Positions 30,671 to 39,427 of a DNA stretch of 64,000 bases are shown here, piece after piece. Every line of letters starts with the position of its first letter. The stretch's first letter is position 1. The notes under the pieces were generated by a model, which was not told where the DNA came from, searched no databases, and worked only from the letters and a program-made list of their open reading frames with translations. The stretch is from Gammaproteobacteria bacterium (GTDB taxonomy: Bacteria > Pseudomonadota > Gammaproteobacteria > Pseudomonadales > JAUIET01): contig JAUIHW010000008.1 in NCBI GenBank assembly GCA_030431775.1, forward strand, positions 62,001 through 126,000, in the 5' to 3' direction. The translations under genes and the position numbers were made by a program.

Positions 30671-32911
30671 ATGCCAAGCCTAATGACCCGACATCGTATT
30701 CCCCGTTACTGGATTCTTGAGGAAAGGCCTTCGCTTGTACGACGCCGGCGCCGTCAGCGTTGGGCGCTGGCGCTGTTTGCCGCCGTGGCACTCAGCGTAA
30801 TCCTGCTGCAACAAATGGCGTTCGCTGACGAGCAGCTCAATACGGCTGACGCGGCAGAGGCAATGCTGATTGCTCTGAATGAGTCGGGTGGTGGGGCATT
30901 GTTATTTAAGAGTGCGCACGCCGGCCGGTATCGGCCAGCCGCTGTGCACAACAGTGAGGCCGAGTTCGCGATAACTGGCCTAATGGCAAGGGTCAGCCTG
31001 CGCCAACGTTTTACCAACTCCAGTGGCCAGTGGCGGGAAGCCGTGTACGTCTTTCCCTTACCGGACGACGCTGCAGTGAACGCAATGCGTATTCGAGTCG
31101 GTGAGCGCGTGATCGAGGGCGTGATCAAGGAACGTGAGCAGGCACGTAAGGTTTACGCGCAGGCGAGGGCGCGTGGTCAGAAGGCCGGTTTGCTGGAACA
31201 GCAGCGGCCGAATCTGTTTACCACGGGGGTGGCCAACATTGGCCCCGGTGAAACAGTTGACGTTGAGCTGGCCTACTGGCAACCGGTTGTTTATGACGGC
31301 GGTACATTCAGCCTGCGATTCCCCATGACGATTACCCCGCGCTATATGCCCGGTGCGAAGCTTGCAGACGACCCGGAAAAGCCGCTGGCTGTTGGTGGGC
31401 CGCTTGGCTGGCAACAGCAGGCTTGGGCTGAAAACACTGATCAGGTGGCGGATGCCAGCCTGATTAGCCCTCCTCAGATGCCTGAGCAGGTTGAGGGCGA
31501 CGGAGGAAACCGCATTACTCTGCGCGGCGAGCTGAACATGGGCATGCCGTTGCGCAGCATTACCAGCGCTTATCACCCGATTGTGTTGAATCGCTCGGGC
31601 GACCATTACGCCTTCGAACTGGCCGCTCGAGAGGTGCCGATGCAGCAGGACTTTGTGTTGAGCTGGCGGGCCCAGCTTGGCCAGCAGCCAAAAGCGGCGG
31701 TGTTTACCGAAAATCTGGATGGTGATACTTACGCCACGCTGATGATACTGCCCCCGGAACAGCACGCTTCTAACAACAAGCAGACCTTGGCGAAAGAACA
31801 GGTGTTCATCATTGACACCTCGGGCTCGATGGGCGGCACGTCGATAAAGCAGGCCAAGGCCAGCCTGCACCTGGCACTGCAACGGCTTAAACCGCAGGAC
31901 CGCTTCAACATTGTCGAGTTTAACAGTAACACGCGCCTGTTTTCGCCTTTGAGTGTTCCTGCCGATGTACACAATATTGCCAGGGCTCGGCAAATGGTAA
32001 ACAGTATGCACGCGGACGGCGGCACCGAGATGCTTCCCGCTCTGCACCTGGCTATGCAGCGCGGCCACGCCAGCGAACACGCGACGCACCTGCGACAGAT
32101 TGTGTTCATCACTGATGGCGCGGTGGGCAATGAGCAGGCTCTGTTCCAAACAATTCAGCAGCAGCTAGGGGGCAGCCGCCTGTTCACGGTCGGTATTGGT
32201 TCAGCCCCTAACAGTCACTTTATGCGTAAAGCCAGCCAGTTTGGCCGCGGCAGCTTTACTCACATTGGCGATATTAACGAAGTACAGGAAAAGATGACCG
32301 CGCTGCTGGATAAACTGGAGCGCCCGGTGGTCACCGAAATACAGGTTACCTGGCCGAGCGGTATTCGCACTGAGAATTACCCGCAGAACTTGCCGGATCT
32401 GTACCATGGGGAACCGCTTACGATCAGTAGCCGAATTGACGGTGGCCTGCCAGCCGGCAGTGAGCTGCCCCTGGTGGTCCGGGGGCAAACGGCCAGCCAA
32501 TCCTGGCAGCGTGAACTGCAAGTTCAGGTCAGTAATGCAAGTCACCGAGGTGTGGCAACTTTGTGGGCGCGGCGCAAAATCAGCGAGCTGCTGGACAGTC
32601 GCGTGTTGGGGGCCAAGGAGGCGGTCATTCGTGAGAAAGTGCTGGCTGTAGCCCTGCCGCACGCATTGATGAGCCCCTATACCAGCTTTGTGGCCGTGGA
32701 GAAACAAGTCAGCCGACCACAGGCCAGCAAGCTTTCCAGCAGTGCTATTGCCAATGAACGGCCCAAAGGCCAAACGGCGCAAACCTTTGCCTACCCGCAA
32801 GGCTCCAGCGAAGCCAGACAAAGCTTGGCCTGGGGCGCCTTACTGCTGCTGATGGGATTAATCATTCGTTTTTCCTTGCGCGCGGAGGCCCGCTATGTCC
32901 TTCGTGCTTAA
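30671..32911 (+). CDS. Marine proteobacterial sortase target protein (VIT + vWA)
   Basis: A 746-residue exported surface protein. It has a basic N-terminus, a signal segment (ends near FADEQ), a VIT domain (LRQRFTNSSGQWREAVYVFPLP, ending near residue 200), and a vWA domain with an intact MIDAS (DTSGSMGG) around residues 375-550. The C-terminus is a cell-wall-sorting-like tripartite end: a short motif YPQGSSEA, a hydrophobic helix (LAWGALLLLMGLIIRF) and a basic tail (RAEARYVLRA). The sorting motif lacks the expected Thr. The ATG at 30671 has an AGAAGGAG ribosome site; the frame opens earlier at a TTG. Its 3' end overlaps the sortase gene by 17 bases. Confidence 0.9.
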   Translation: MPSLMTRHRIPRYWILEERPSLVRRRRRQRWALALFAAVALSVILLQQMAFADEQLNTADAAEAMLIALNESGGGALLFKSAHAGRYRPAAVHNSEAEFAITGLMARVSLRQRFTNSSGQWREAVYVFPLPDDAAVNAMRIRVGERVIEGVIKEREQARKVYAQARARGQKAGLLEQQRPNLFTTGVANIGPGETVDVELAYWQPVVYDGGTFSLRFPMTITPRYMPGAKLADDPEKPLAVGGPLGWQQQAWAENTDQVADASLISPPQMPEQVEGDGGNRITLRGELNMGMPLRSITSAYHPIVLNRSGDHYAFELAAREVPMQQDFVLSWRAQLGQQPKAAVFTENLDGDTYATLMILPPEQHASNNKQTLAKEQVFIIDTSGSMGGTSIKQAKASLHLALQRLKPQDRFNIVEFNSNTRLFSPLSVPADVHNIARARQMVNSMHADGGTEMLPALHLAMQRGHASEHATHLRQIVFITDGAVGNEQALFQTIQQQLGGSRLFTVGIGSAPNSHFMRKASQFGRGSFTHIGDINEVQEKMTALLDKLERPVVTEIQVTWPSGIRTENYPQNLPDLYHGEPLTISSRIDGGLPAGSELPLVVRGQTASQSWQRELQVQVSNASHRGVATLWARRKISELLDSRVLGAKEAVIREKVLAVALPHALMSPYTSFVAVEKQVSRPQASKLSSSAIANERPKGQTAQTFAYPQGSSEARQSLAWGALLLLMGLIIRFSLRAEARYVLRA

Positions 32912-33536
32912 TACTGATTCAATCACTCGCGAACCGCGCATTGCGCGCCACATCATGCACGTAATGAGCATCGTCCTGCTGCTTGCGTCGCTGAGCCAGT
33001 TACTGAATGGCACCTGGATTCACGCCAAAGCGCGTTTGGCGCAGTTACTGATTGCAGAGGCCTGGGAAAGCACCCGCACCGGTAACGGCCAGCCACACAA
33101 ACCCTGGCCGTGGGCTGACACCTGGCCGGTCGCCCACCTGCGCATGGGTAAGCAGCCGCCGCATGACCTGTACGTACTAGCCGGTGCCCAGGGTAACTCC
33201 CTGGCTTTCGGCCCCGGCCACCTGAGAGGTTCGGCCGAGCCGGGTACTGTTGGTGTGAGCATTGTCGGCGGCCACAGGGACACCCACTTTTCGATACTGA
33301 AAGACCTGCCAATGGGTAGTTTGATTACAGTCACTCCGCGCCATGGCGCACCACAGCAGTACCGAATAACTGACAAACGTGTGGCCGACAGCCTGACCGA
33401 GCCTTTAGCTGCAATGCCGTATGCGTCGCAGTTGATTCTGGTGACCTGCTACCCATTCAACGCGATTCAGCGTGGCCCGCTGCGCTATGTGGTAACCGCT
33501 GAGCTACTCAATGACTCACCTACTACCCAACTATGA
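32895..33536 (+). CDS. Class GN sortase
   Basis: A 213-residue sortase of the gram-negative class GN type. It has an N-terminal signal anchor (residues 19-38) and a catalytic barrel with His127 (VGGHRDTHF), Cys185 (LVTCYPF) and Arg197 (GPLRYVV). It should cleave the C-terminal sorting signal of its one dedicated target, which is encoded immediately upstream and overlaps it by 17 bases. It acts at the periplasmic face of the inner membrane. The acceptor for the cleaved target is unknown in gram-negatives. Confidence 0.93.
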   Translation: MSFVLNTDSITREPRIARHIMHVMSIVLLLASLSQLLNGTWIHAKARLAQLLIAEAWESTRTGNGQPHKPWPWADTWPVAHLRMGKQPPHDLYVLAGAQGNSLAFGPGHLRGSAEPGTVGVSIVGGHRDTHFSILKDLPMGSLITVTPRHGAPQQYRITDKRVADSLTEPLAAMPYASQLILVTCYPFNAIQRGPLRYVVTAELLNDSPTTQL

Positions 33537-33546
33537 GGAACGCATC

Positions 33547-33930
33547 ATGAGCACTATTGATCTGTACATTATCCTGAACCCCTCGCAAATGCGTGCCTGC
33601 CGCGCCAGCGGATTTCGTGAAATTCAACCGGAAACCGTCGCTCAGCAGTTTCTGTTTCTAAAAGTCAATCGTGAGCACGCTGAAGGCATCGCGCAAAGCT
33701 GGACCGCCAAACACTATGGCGCGGCTTACGTTGTGCGCCTGAGCGTCAGCGAAAGTTTGTTAGACAAGTGTAAAAAATTAAGCGTGGCTTACAAGGAGCA
33801 CGAAGAATACCGCTTGAAGATCAACGACTTGCCGGTATTGTGCTGGTATTTGCGCGGCTTATTGACGGTGGTGACGGTGTATTGGGAGCCGCGGCCTCAA
33901 CAAATAGGGGAGGTGGTTAGTTTTGGGTGA
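33547..33930 (+). CDS. Small unknown protein linked to the sortase operon
   Basis: A 127-residue soluble protein with no signal peptide or membrane helix. It starts at an ATG with a GAGGAA ribosome site 10 bases after the sortase stop, so co-transcription is likely. Short alternating hydrophobic stretches (LYIILNPSQM, FLFLKVNREHAEG, AAYVVRLSVSESLLDKC) suggest a mixed alpha/beta fold. I do not recognise the family and it has no clear catalytic motif. It is not one of the usual dedicated-sortase genes I know. Confidence 0.65.
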   Translation: MSTIDLYIILNPSQMRACRASGFREIQPETVAQQFLFLKVNREHAEGIAQSWTAKHYGAAYVVRLSVSESLLDKCKKLSVAYKEHEEYRLKINDLPVLCWYLRGLLTVVTVYWEPRPQQIGEVVSFG

Positions 33931-34103
33931 TGGCCATTGATGGTTGATGCGCCACCTTATCGTGACTCTATATCTATGAATGCGTGAAAAGTCCACAGCT
34001 AAAGCCAGTCTAGAACAAGAATACTATTCCGTGTGCTAGCCTGAAAAGTAGTTCCAAAATGCAAATAGCGGCAATAATAGTGTTGCCCACACCATCAAAG
34101 CCT

Positions 34104-34670
34104 ATGCTCATAAAAGCTCGACGAACTACAACTGTGATATTCGTTCTACTGCTGCACGGCGTAGTCAGAGCGGACAATTCCATTGAAATAGTAAATAGGA
34201 ACGTAGACGAATATTCCAGAAGCAAGGGCATATTGTTGCTGGATCTGAATCTCGGGCGTGGAGTATCAAACATTACGATTCTGGAGACCTCGAGTGGGAA
34301 AAATCAGAATCTTAGCTTCGGGCCATTTTCTCACGGGCATCGCATTCACGCCATTGAGATTCCTGCCGGTAATTATCAGCTTGGGTCAGTTTCAGTTCCT
34401 CTCTATGATCTACCATTCCGATACGACTACTCGAAATACAAGAATCTGTCGATACAAGTGAAACGCGGAGAGACAGCGTATTTTGGTCAGATTGTGCTCG
34501 GTGAAGACCGTGGAGTTAAATCTTTGGATATCCGTGTTGTTAATCGTCTGGTGACAGTTTTGCCCAGCATTCAGCGAGAATTAGCTCCAATATTACAGCA
34601 GTTTCCACTGCGTGTTGCGGGCCCCAATGCTGACTTGTTTTTTAAGAATTTTATGCAGGCACATAAATGA
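34104..34670 (+). CDS. Small exported protein of unknown function
   Basis: A 188-residue protein with a classical signal peptide when started at the ATG at 34104 (KARR n-region, TTTVIFVLLLHGVV core, cleavage near VRADN). The frame opens at an ATG at 34059, but that would put 15 uncharged residues before the signal. The mature part looks like a beta-rich domain (SIQVKRGETAYFGQIVLGED). Its stop overlaps the start of the S9 peptidase gene (ATGA), which points to a functional pair. Family not recognised. Confidence 0.7.
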   Translation: MLIKARRTTTVIFVLLLHGVVRADNSIEIVNRNVDEYSRSKGILLLDLNLGRGVSNITILETSSGKNQNLSFGPFSHGHRIHAIEIPAGNYQLGSVSVPLYDLPFRYDYSKYKNLSIQVKRGETAYFGQIVLGEDRGVKSLDIRVVNRLVTVLPSIQRELAPILQQFPLRVAGPNADLFFKNFMQAHK

Positions 34671-36718
34671 AGCTGTCATCGTCTACGCCTATTCTAGCTG
34701 CCGTCTTCTCTATCGGGTTGCTGACTGAGGTTGCTTTGGCAAACTCATTAACCGCCAAAGACTTTTTTGCTGCACCTGAAATTAGCACGATGCGAGTCAG
34801 TCCGGATGGCCAAACAGTCATTTACACAAAAGAAACCGAGGACAATATTGTCATCTATCGAAGTAGCGATGGTGACTCTTTTGCGAAGGTCTTTGATTAC
34901 CGTATGCACGTTGAAGACAAGCCGGGCTATCTTGGAGGCCTGGCATGGATCGACAATCAATACCTGGCAATGTCTGTCGCTCAAGAAGTAAAACCAGTTG
35001 CTGAACTGAAAGACACTCGCTACAAGACAAAGGTATTGATTCTCGATATCTCCCAGGATGAAAACGCACAAACAAACATTCGTGAAGTGAAAACTTCTGG
35101 CTCGTTGGTGAATGCACTCCCCAATCAATCAGGTACATTCCTGTATGCGAAGAATGGAGTGAACTCACGTGTCTTTAAACTCAGTGTGGATAAGCTAGGC
35201 CGAGTTGGTCAAAGGCGAAGCAAGACTCAGCGTGTGGACGGTGGACAATTTATATCGAGATACGAGCTGGCCAAATTGAAAGGCTACGCTTTTCGCTGGT
35301 ATATGCATGCCGATGAAGTTGTTGGGGTACTCTTGGCTCAAACCAATGGGGAGCTTGCATTAAAAGAGAGCTCTGACAATGGTAAGAGCTGGACTAAGGT
35401 CAAAGTTTTTGTTAAGGGTAAAGAGGAGAAGAAGAAGAATTGGTGGCAGACGCTAACGAGTGGAAGTGATGGGGAAGGTGAAGACCAGCAAAAAGAGGAA
35501 TATGATCTTCCTCTTAGCTATGCTGGTGAGCCAGGGCACTATTACATAAGCAGAAAAGAAGAAGGTAGTCCTGAATCCCTGTTAAAAACTAATTATCGTA
35601 CCGGAGAAACTGATTTAATTTATCAGAGTTCTGGCTCTGATATATATCGCATTACCACAGACTTTCAAACCAGTGAGCTAAGTTCAGTGGTGACTCACTA
35701 CTCGCGAGGAGAGCCCAGGTATATTTACTTCGGAGAAGCGACAGAATCGATCATCAAGCCACTTAGAAAACGAGGCTATGATGGTTATATGGCGGTTATA
35801 AATGGTAGTCTTGATCAGCGCCGACACGTGGTTTACAACTTCTCAAGCAGTAACCCCGGGCGCTTTCTGCTGTATGACTCAAAGCTTGACCGGGTGCTCG
35901 CAGAGCGACTGATAAATCCTGTCGTGTCAGAAATAATAGATAGCAAGCTTACCGTGGACAGAGTGGGCATTGACGATCTGGAAGTAGAATATTTTCTAAG
36001 CGAGCCCAACAATAGGAGAGGGGCTGGTCCGCTTGTAGTCATTCCACATGGAGGCCCGATTGGTGTGATGGATACGCGAGTCTATGATCCGTTAACTCAA
36101 TACCTGGTCTATAAGAATTTTTCTGTCCTTCAGGTAAATTATCGGGGCTCATCAGGTTATGGAGATGCCTTTATTGAAGCGGGCAAAAAGCAATGGGGAT
36201 CAGGAATGCTCATGGACATCCAGAGCGTCACAGAAAAAGTTGCCACACAGCTTACTATTGATGAGCGCCGAGTTTGTGTAATAGGGGGAAGTTACGGCGG
36301 ATATGCTGCGCTGGCGTTACCAATGAAGTTTCCGTCAACCTACAAATGTTTGTCAGCGTTTGCTGCAGTAACTGACTTACAATTGTTCACTTCCCAGCTC
36401 TCGGCGAGCGAGAAAAAGCTGGACTGGCTAGCGACAAATGTTGGTGATCCGAAAACAGAAGCTGAGTATCTTGAATCAATTTCACCAGCATACAATGCTG
36501 AGAGGCTAAGTATTCCTGTACTGATTGTGCATGGTGAACAGGATCGCGTCGTGGATGCTGAGCATTACCACCGCATGCTTTATGCTTTGGAGACACATGA
36601 TGTTCCGTACGAGGCAGAGCTATTACCGAAAACCGGGCATGGCTTCGAGGACCACATTGCAAGAGCACGGTACTACGAAAGAGTCGTGACATTTGTACAG
36701 AAGCATATTGGTTTCTAG
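34667..36718 (+). CDS. Secreted S9-family prolyl oligopeptidase-like peptidase
   Basis: A 683-residue exported serine peptidase. The signal peptide ends near VALANS. The propeller-like N-terminal part (to about 410) is followed by an alpha/beta hydrolase domain. The nucleophile is in GGSYGGYAAL, the oxyanion region in VIPHGGP, and the Asp and His in HGEQDRVVD and KTGHGFEDH. It should hydrolyse short peptides in the periplasm or outside. It is coupled by ATGA to the small exported protein upstream. Codon use is more AT-rich than in the flanking operons. Confidence 0.88.
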   Translation: MKLSSSTPILAAVFSIGLLTEVALANSLTAKDFFAAPEISTMRVSPDGQTVIYTKETEDNIVIYRSSDGDSFAKVFDYRMHVEDKPGYLGGLAWIDNQYLAMSVAQEVKPVAELKDTRYKTKVLILDISQDENAQTNIREVKTSGSLVNALPNQSGTFLYAKNGVNSRVFKLSVDKLGRVGQRRSKTQRVDGGQFISRYELAKLKGYAFRWYMHADEVVGVLLAQTNGELALKESSDNGKSWTKVKVFVKGKEEKKKNWWQTLTSGSDGEGEDQQKEEYDLPLSYAGEPGHYYISRKEEGSPESLLKTNYRTGETDLIYQSSGSDIYRITTDFQTSELSSVVTHYSRGEPRYIYFGEATESIIKPLRKRGYDGYMAVINGSLDQRRHVVYNFSSSNPGRFLLYDSKLDRVLAERLINPVVSEIIDSKLTVDRVGIDDLEVEYFLSEPNNRRGAGPLVVIPHGGPIGVMDTRVYDPLTQYLVYKNFSVLQVNYRGSSGYGDAFIEAGKKQWGSGMLMDIQSVTEKVATQLTIDERRVCVIGGSYGGYAALALPMKFPSTYKCLSAFAAVTDLQLFTSQLSASEKKLDWLATNVGDPKTEAEYLESISPAYNAERLSIPVLIVHGEQDRVVDAEHYHRMLYALETHDVPYEAELLPKTGHGFEDHIARARYYERVVTFVQKHIGF

Positions 36719-36731
36719 TAGACTGGCCTGC

Positions 36732-38471
36732 TCAGAAAGACTCCGGAGAGAATTCCAGTATCCAGTTCAGATCATGGCGGTCTGATCGATAGAAGCGCCC
36801 TGTTGTGTTTGCGCAGCCCAGCAGCAGGTCGTTTGAGTTTGGTGGCTTAGACAGGTTGACGCAGTGATCAGGAATATCGGTATTCTTGTTTTCCCAGGTT
36901 TCACCGCGATCGTCGGTTGAAACAAAATAGAAGTTTGTCTCACTCGTTCCCTTCCAAATATCTCGGATTGTGTCAGCCAGAATTGCGTAACCGGTGCCAT
37001 CCTCATAAAAGAGAGGTAGGCCTACGAAGTTCATTTGATTGAATTTGACTTTGCCGTCGAGGCATCTAGCGCCTCGACGGTCAGATCGACTGGCGGCATC
37101 TTCTTGGTTTTCACCAGGACACGCATCGATACGAACTTGGTTGGAATACTTTTCCCAAGATTCTCCTTTGTTAAAGCTAACGAAGTTTGAGCCGAATATT
37201 GCTGCACTGGACGCGAGCCAGGCGTCGTTTGTTGCGCGCAAGATCGTTCCTGGCTTGAAGGAAGATTCTACTTCATCAACTCGTGACTCGTTGAAACTAA
37301 TAAGATAAAATCTCTTGTCGACAGTTAACACAGCTTGATCTTCTTTCCGCGCGGTACTGACGCGACGAACTTTGGGGAGCAACTTTTCTGTGTCGATTCT
37401 TAAATCGGTATGTTCGGCCAGTAATTCGTCATGCTTCGCGTCAAACTCTTTCTCGGAAAGCCAGCCGCCCAGTTTTTTGGAGTATTTCTTGAGTACCTGT
37501 AAAGCTCCATTGTCGAAATCCTCCAGCATCGAAATTTCCAGCTGTCTTTCGAAACTCAGTACCGCATACACATTTCCATCATTACCCAAGTGTATGTATT
37601 CAAGTTGTTCGAAGTTACAGTCTATTCGACCTTTCTGCCATTCGGATGACCCACCGTACTTGATAAAAATGTTGCTCCCAGCATCTACAAGAACTTCATC
37701 GCCACGATTGTTTTCGCTGTAGTGTATCAGGTCATGAAAGGTGTCTACGCTGTCAAGCAACCAGTTACCATCGTTATCTCTTCTCAGCATCATGCCCAAC
37801 TTTGATAAATACACATAGGAGCCATCCAATCGGTTTACCTGCTTGTTGTAAACAATCGGGTTTTGAGCAATATTCAGAAATAGGTCGAACCGTTCTTCTT
37901 CGTACTCGTCTTCGTCCCAGGTTAATGTCTCAGAATCCGCCAAGTTAAATAGATCTGGCACTGCCCGGCGGGCTTCATCCAGCGCCTGCTCGGCATCGTC
38001 CGCGCGAGCGACTAATTTGTGGTAGCGGTCTCCGTCCGGTTTGTGGTAATAAACCAACGTTCCCAGATTAGTCACTTTGCCTGCCTCTACAGTGAACGTC
38101 CCAAAGTTAGGGGAAGTGTTTGCCCAGTTTTGGTAGTAGTAATCCCCTACCTGGTGGTATGAGAAAAGATCGGCGATTGAGTATTTTCCAGCGTTAACTG
38201 GCGCCGCAAAAAGCGTTTGTAGTTTTGGCATGTCGCTGAATTTGGTAAGCCTTTGAAGCTTGATGTCACTGTCAGCATGGAAGTCTTTTGGGGCCAGCGT
38301 GAGATAATTGAATGACCAATCATACGCGCTCGCATTAACTATTCTCGCTACGACGATACCTTTATCGGAGCCAAGTTCGGTGCCTTCCGAGTAGTTTTTG
38401 ACCATATCAACCGACGATGTCGCGCAGGCTGTCAGATAGAGTAACGACAGTAGCACACCAAACCTAAACAT
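36732..38471 (-). CDS. Large lipoprotein with sialidase-like repeats, unknown function
   Basis: A 579-residue lipoprotein: FGVLLSLLYLTAC supplies the signal and lipobox. The mature part has beta-rich segments, including one BNR-like motif (VSTDDRGETWENK) and a related one (SFNKGESWEKYS), which suggests a beta-propeller. I used the ATG at 38471, with GGA nine bases upstream; an ATG at 38480 would add three residues. It converges on the S9 peptidase, 13 bases apart. No homologue is recognised. Confidence 0.75.
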   Translation of the reverse strand: MFRFGVLLSLLYLTACATSSVDMVKNYSEGTELGSDKGIVVARIVNASAYDWSFNYLTLAPKDFHADSDIKLQRLTKFSDMPKLQTLFAAPVNAGKYSIADLFSYHQVGDYYYQNWANTSPNFGTFTVEAGKVTNLGTLVYYHKPDGDRYHKLVARADDAEQALDEARRAVPDLFNLADSETLTWDEDEYEEERFDLFLNIAQNPIVYNKQVNRLDGSYVYLSKLGMMLRRDNDGNWLLDSVDTFHDLIHYSENNRGDEVLVDAGSNIFIKYGGSSEWQKGRIDCNFEQLEYIHLGNDGNVYAVLSFERQLEISMLEDFDNGALQVLKKYSKKLGGWLSEKEFDAKHDELLAEHTDLRIDTEKLLPKVRRVSTARKEDQAVLTVDKRFYLISFNESRVDEVESSFKPGTILRATNDAWLASSAAIFGSNFVSFNKGESWEKYSNQVRIDACPGENQEDAASRSDRRGARCLDGKVKFNQMNFVGLPLFYEDGTGYAILADTIRDIWKGTSETNFYFVSTDDRGETWENKNTDIPDHCVNLSKPPNSNDLLLGCANTTGRFYRSDRHDLNWILEFSPESF

Positions 38472-39139
38472 AATTGCCATTCCAAAAAAGTGGAGATCCT
38501 CTTCGAATCCTAGCTGCAATGGTAGGTCTGTCTACTGCTCGATACTTAGTGTGTGATCTTCGTCAATCATTCAGCTGAAAATTGTTCCAATGGTATTGAA
38601 CGCTGGGCGCGACTGGCTGTTAAAGGCGGGGCTTACTCTATCAAGAGACTAACGGCCTAACAGTGTGTATTTTTGTGCAATGCACCGCTAGAACAAATAT
38701 GAGCGTTTCGAAATGTAAAATCTCACACTTGCCGCAAAAATGAACATTGTATAAAAAACAAACAGTTATATGTGTTTGCTCAGAATTGGTGTTACTTCAT
38801 TGATCTAACGTATTGATATTTTGCGCTCCGTTTTTCTAAGTTACTAACAAAAAATCTTTTCGGCACAAATGGTCAGTGGTAGTCTTGGCGTTAGACAACA
38901 ATAAACAATGTTAGGTGTTTGAAGTATGAGTGCAGGGAATATTGATAAGAAATAAGCGCAAGTAATCCCTAAAACGTAAATATATAGCTATGACGTCTGG
39001 CAGCCGCTTTTTGTTCATCTGTATGGTTGGTGTGCGGCATGATCACGTCTAGACCGAGCGATAATAGTTTATAGATTCAAGTCTGCCTTGAGGTATTTCC
39101 AGTAGGAGCTTTGGTCATGGGTAACAAAGGAGAAAAACC
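38472..39139. other. AT-rich intergenic region before the Tad operon
   Basis: There is no plausible gene in these 668 bases. The stretch is clearly more AT-rich than the flanking operons and separates the minus-strand lipoprotein from the Flp pilin. It must hold the promoter of the Tad operon and may hold other control elements. The only clear signal is the AAAGGAG ribosome site at the right end. I saw no convincing tRNA, riboswitch or terminator. Confidence 0.6.
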
Positions 39140-39427
39140 ATGAAAATTGAAAGAAGTCGGCACAGCCAATCCTTGCATCAACGGGGGCAGGGGATGACGG
39201 AATACATAGTTATAGTCGCCCTTATTGGCATTTCCGCAATCAGTGTATTCGCGCTGTTTGGCGATACCGTGGAAAACCAGGTGGCGGGAATGGCGCAGGA
39301 ACTTGCTGGTGGTGATGGCAGCGGTGCGCAGGGAGCGGCAAATACCGCTGCCGGGAATGCCGCTACCGATGCCCAAGAAACCAATACTTTGGAAAACTAT
39401 ACGGGTAATAACGGCGGAGGCGGTTAA
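39140..39427 (+). CDS. flp: Flp-type (type IVb) pilin
   Basis: A 95-residue prepilin. The basic leader ends at Gly16, and the mature part starts QGMTEYIVIVALIGISAIS, with the conserved Glu-Tyr of Flp pilins at positions +5 and +6 relative to the cleavage site. The C-terminus is Gly/Asn/Ala-rich and longer than in Aggregatibacter Flp. It should form the Tad pilus fibre after cleavage by a prepilin peptidase that is not encoded in this window. An AAAGGAG site lies before the ATG. The stop codon overlaps the ATG of the next gene (TAATG). Confidence 0.88.
   Translation: MKIERSRHSQSLHQRGQGMTEYIVIVALIGISAISVFALFGDTVENQVAGMAQELAGGDGSGAQGAANTAAGNAATDAQETNTLENYTGNNGGGG

Noticed and set aside
38650-38900. 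Possible integron attC site (GCCTAAC ... GTTAGAC)
   Set aside because: The two half-sites are about 240 bases apart with no palindromic arms between them, and there is no cassette gene or integrase.
39000-39020. Second sigma-54-like site (TGGCAGCC...) before the Tad operon
   Set aside because: The -12 GC is missing at the required spacing.
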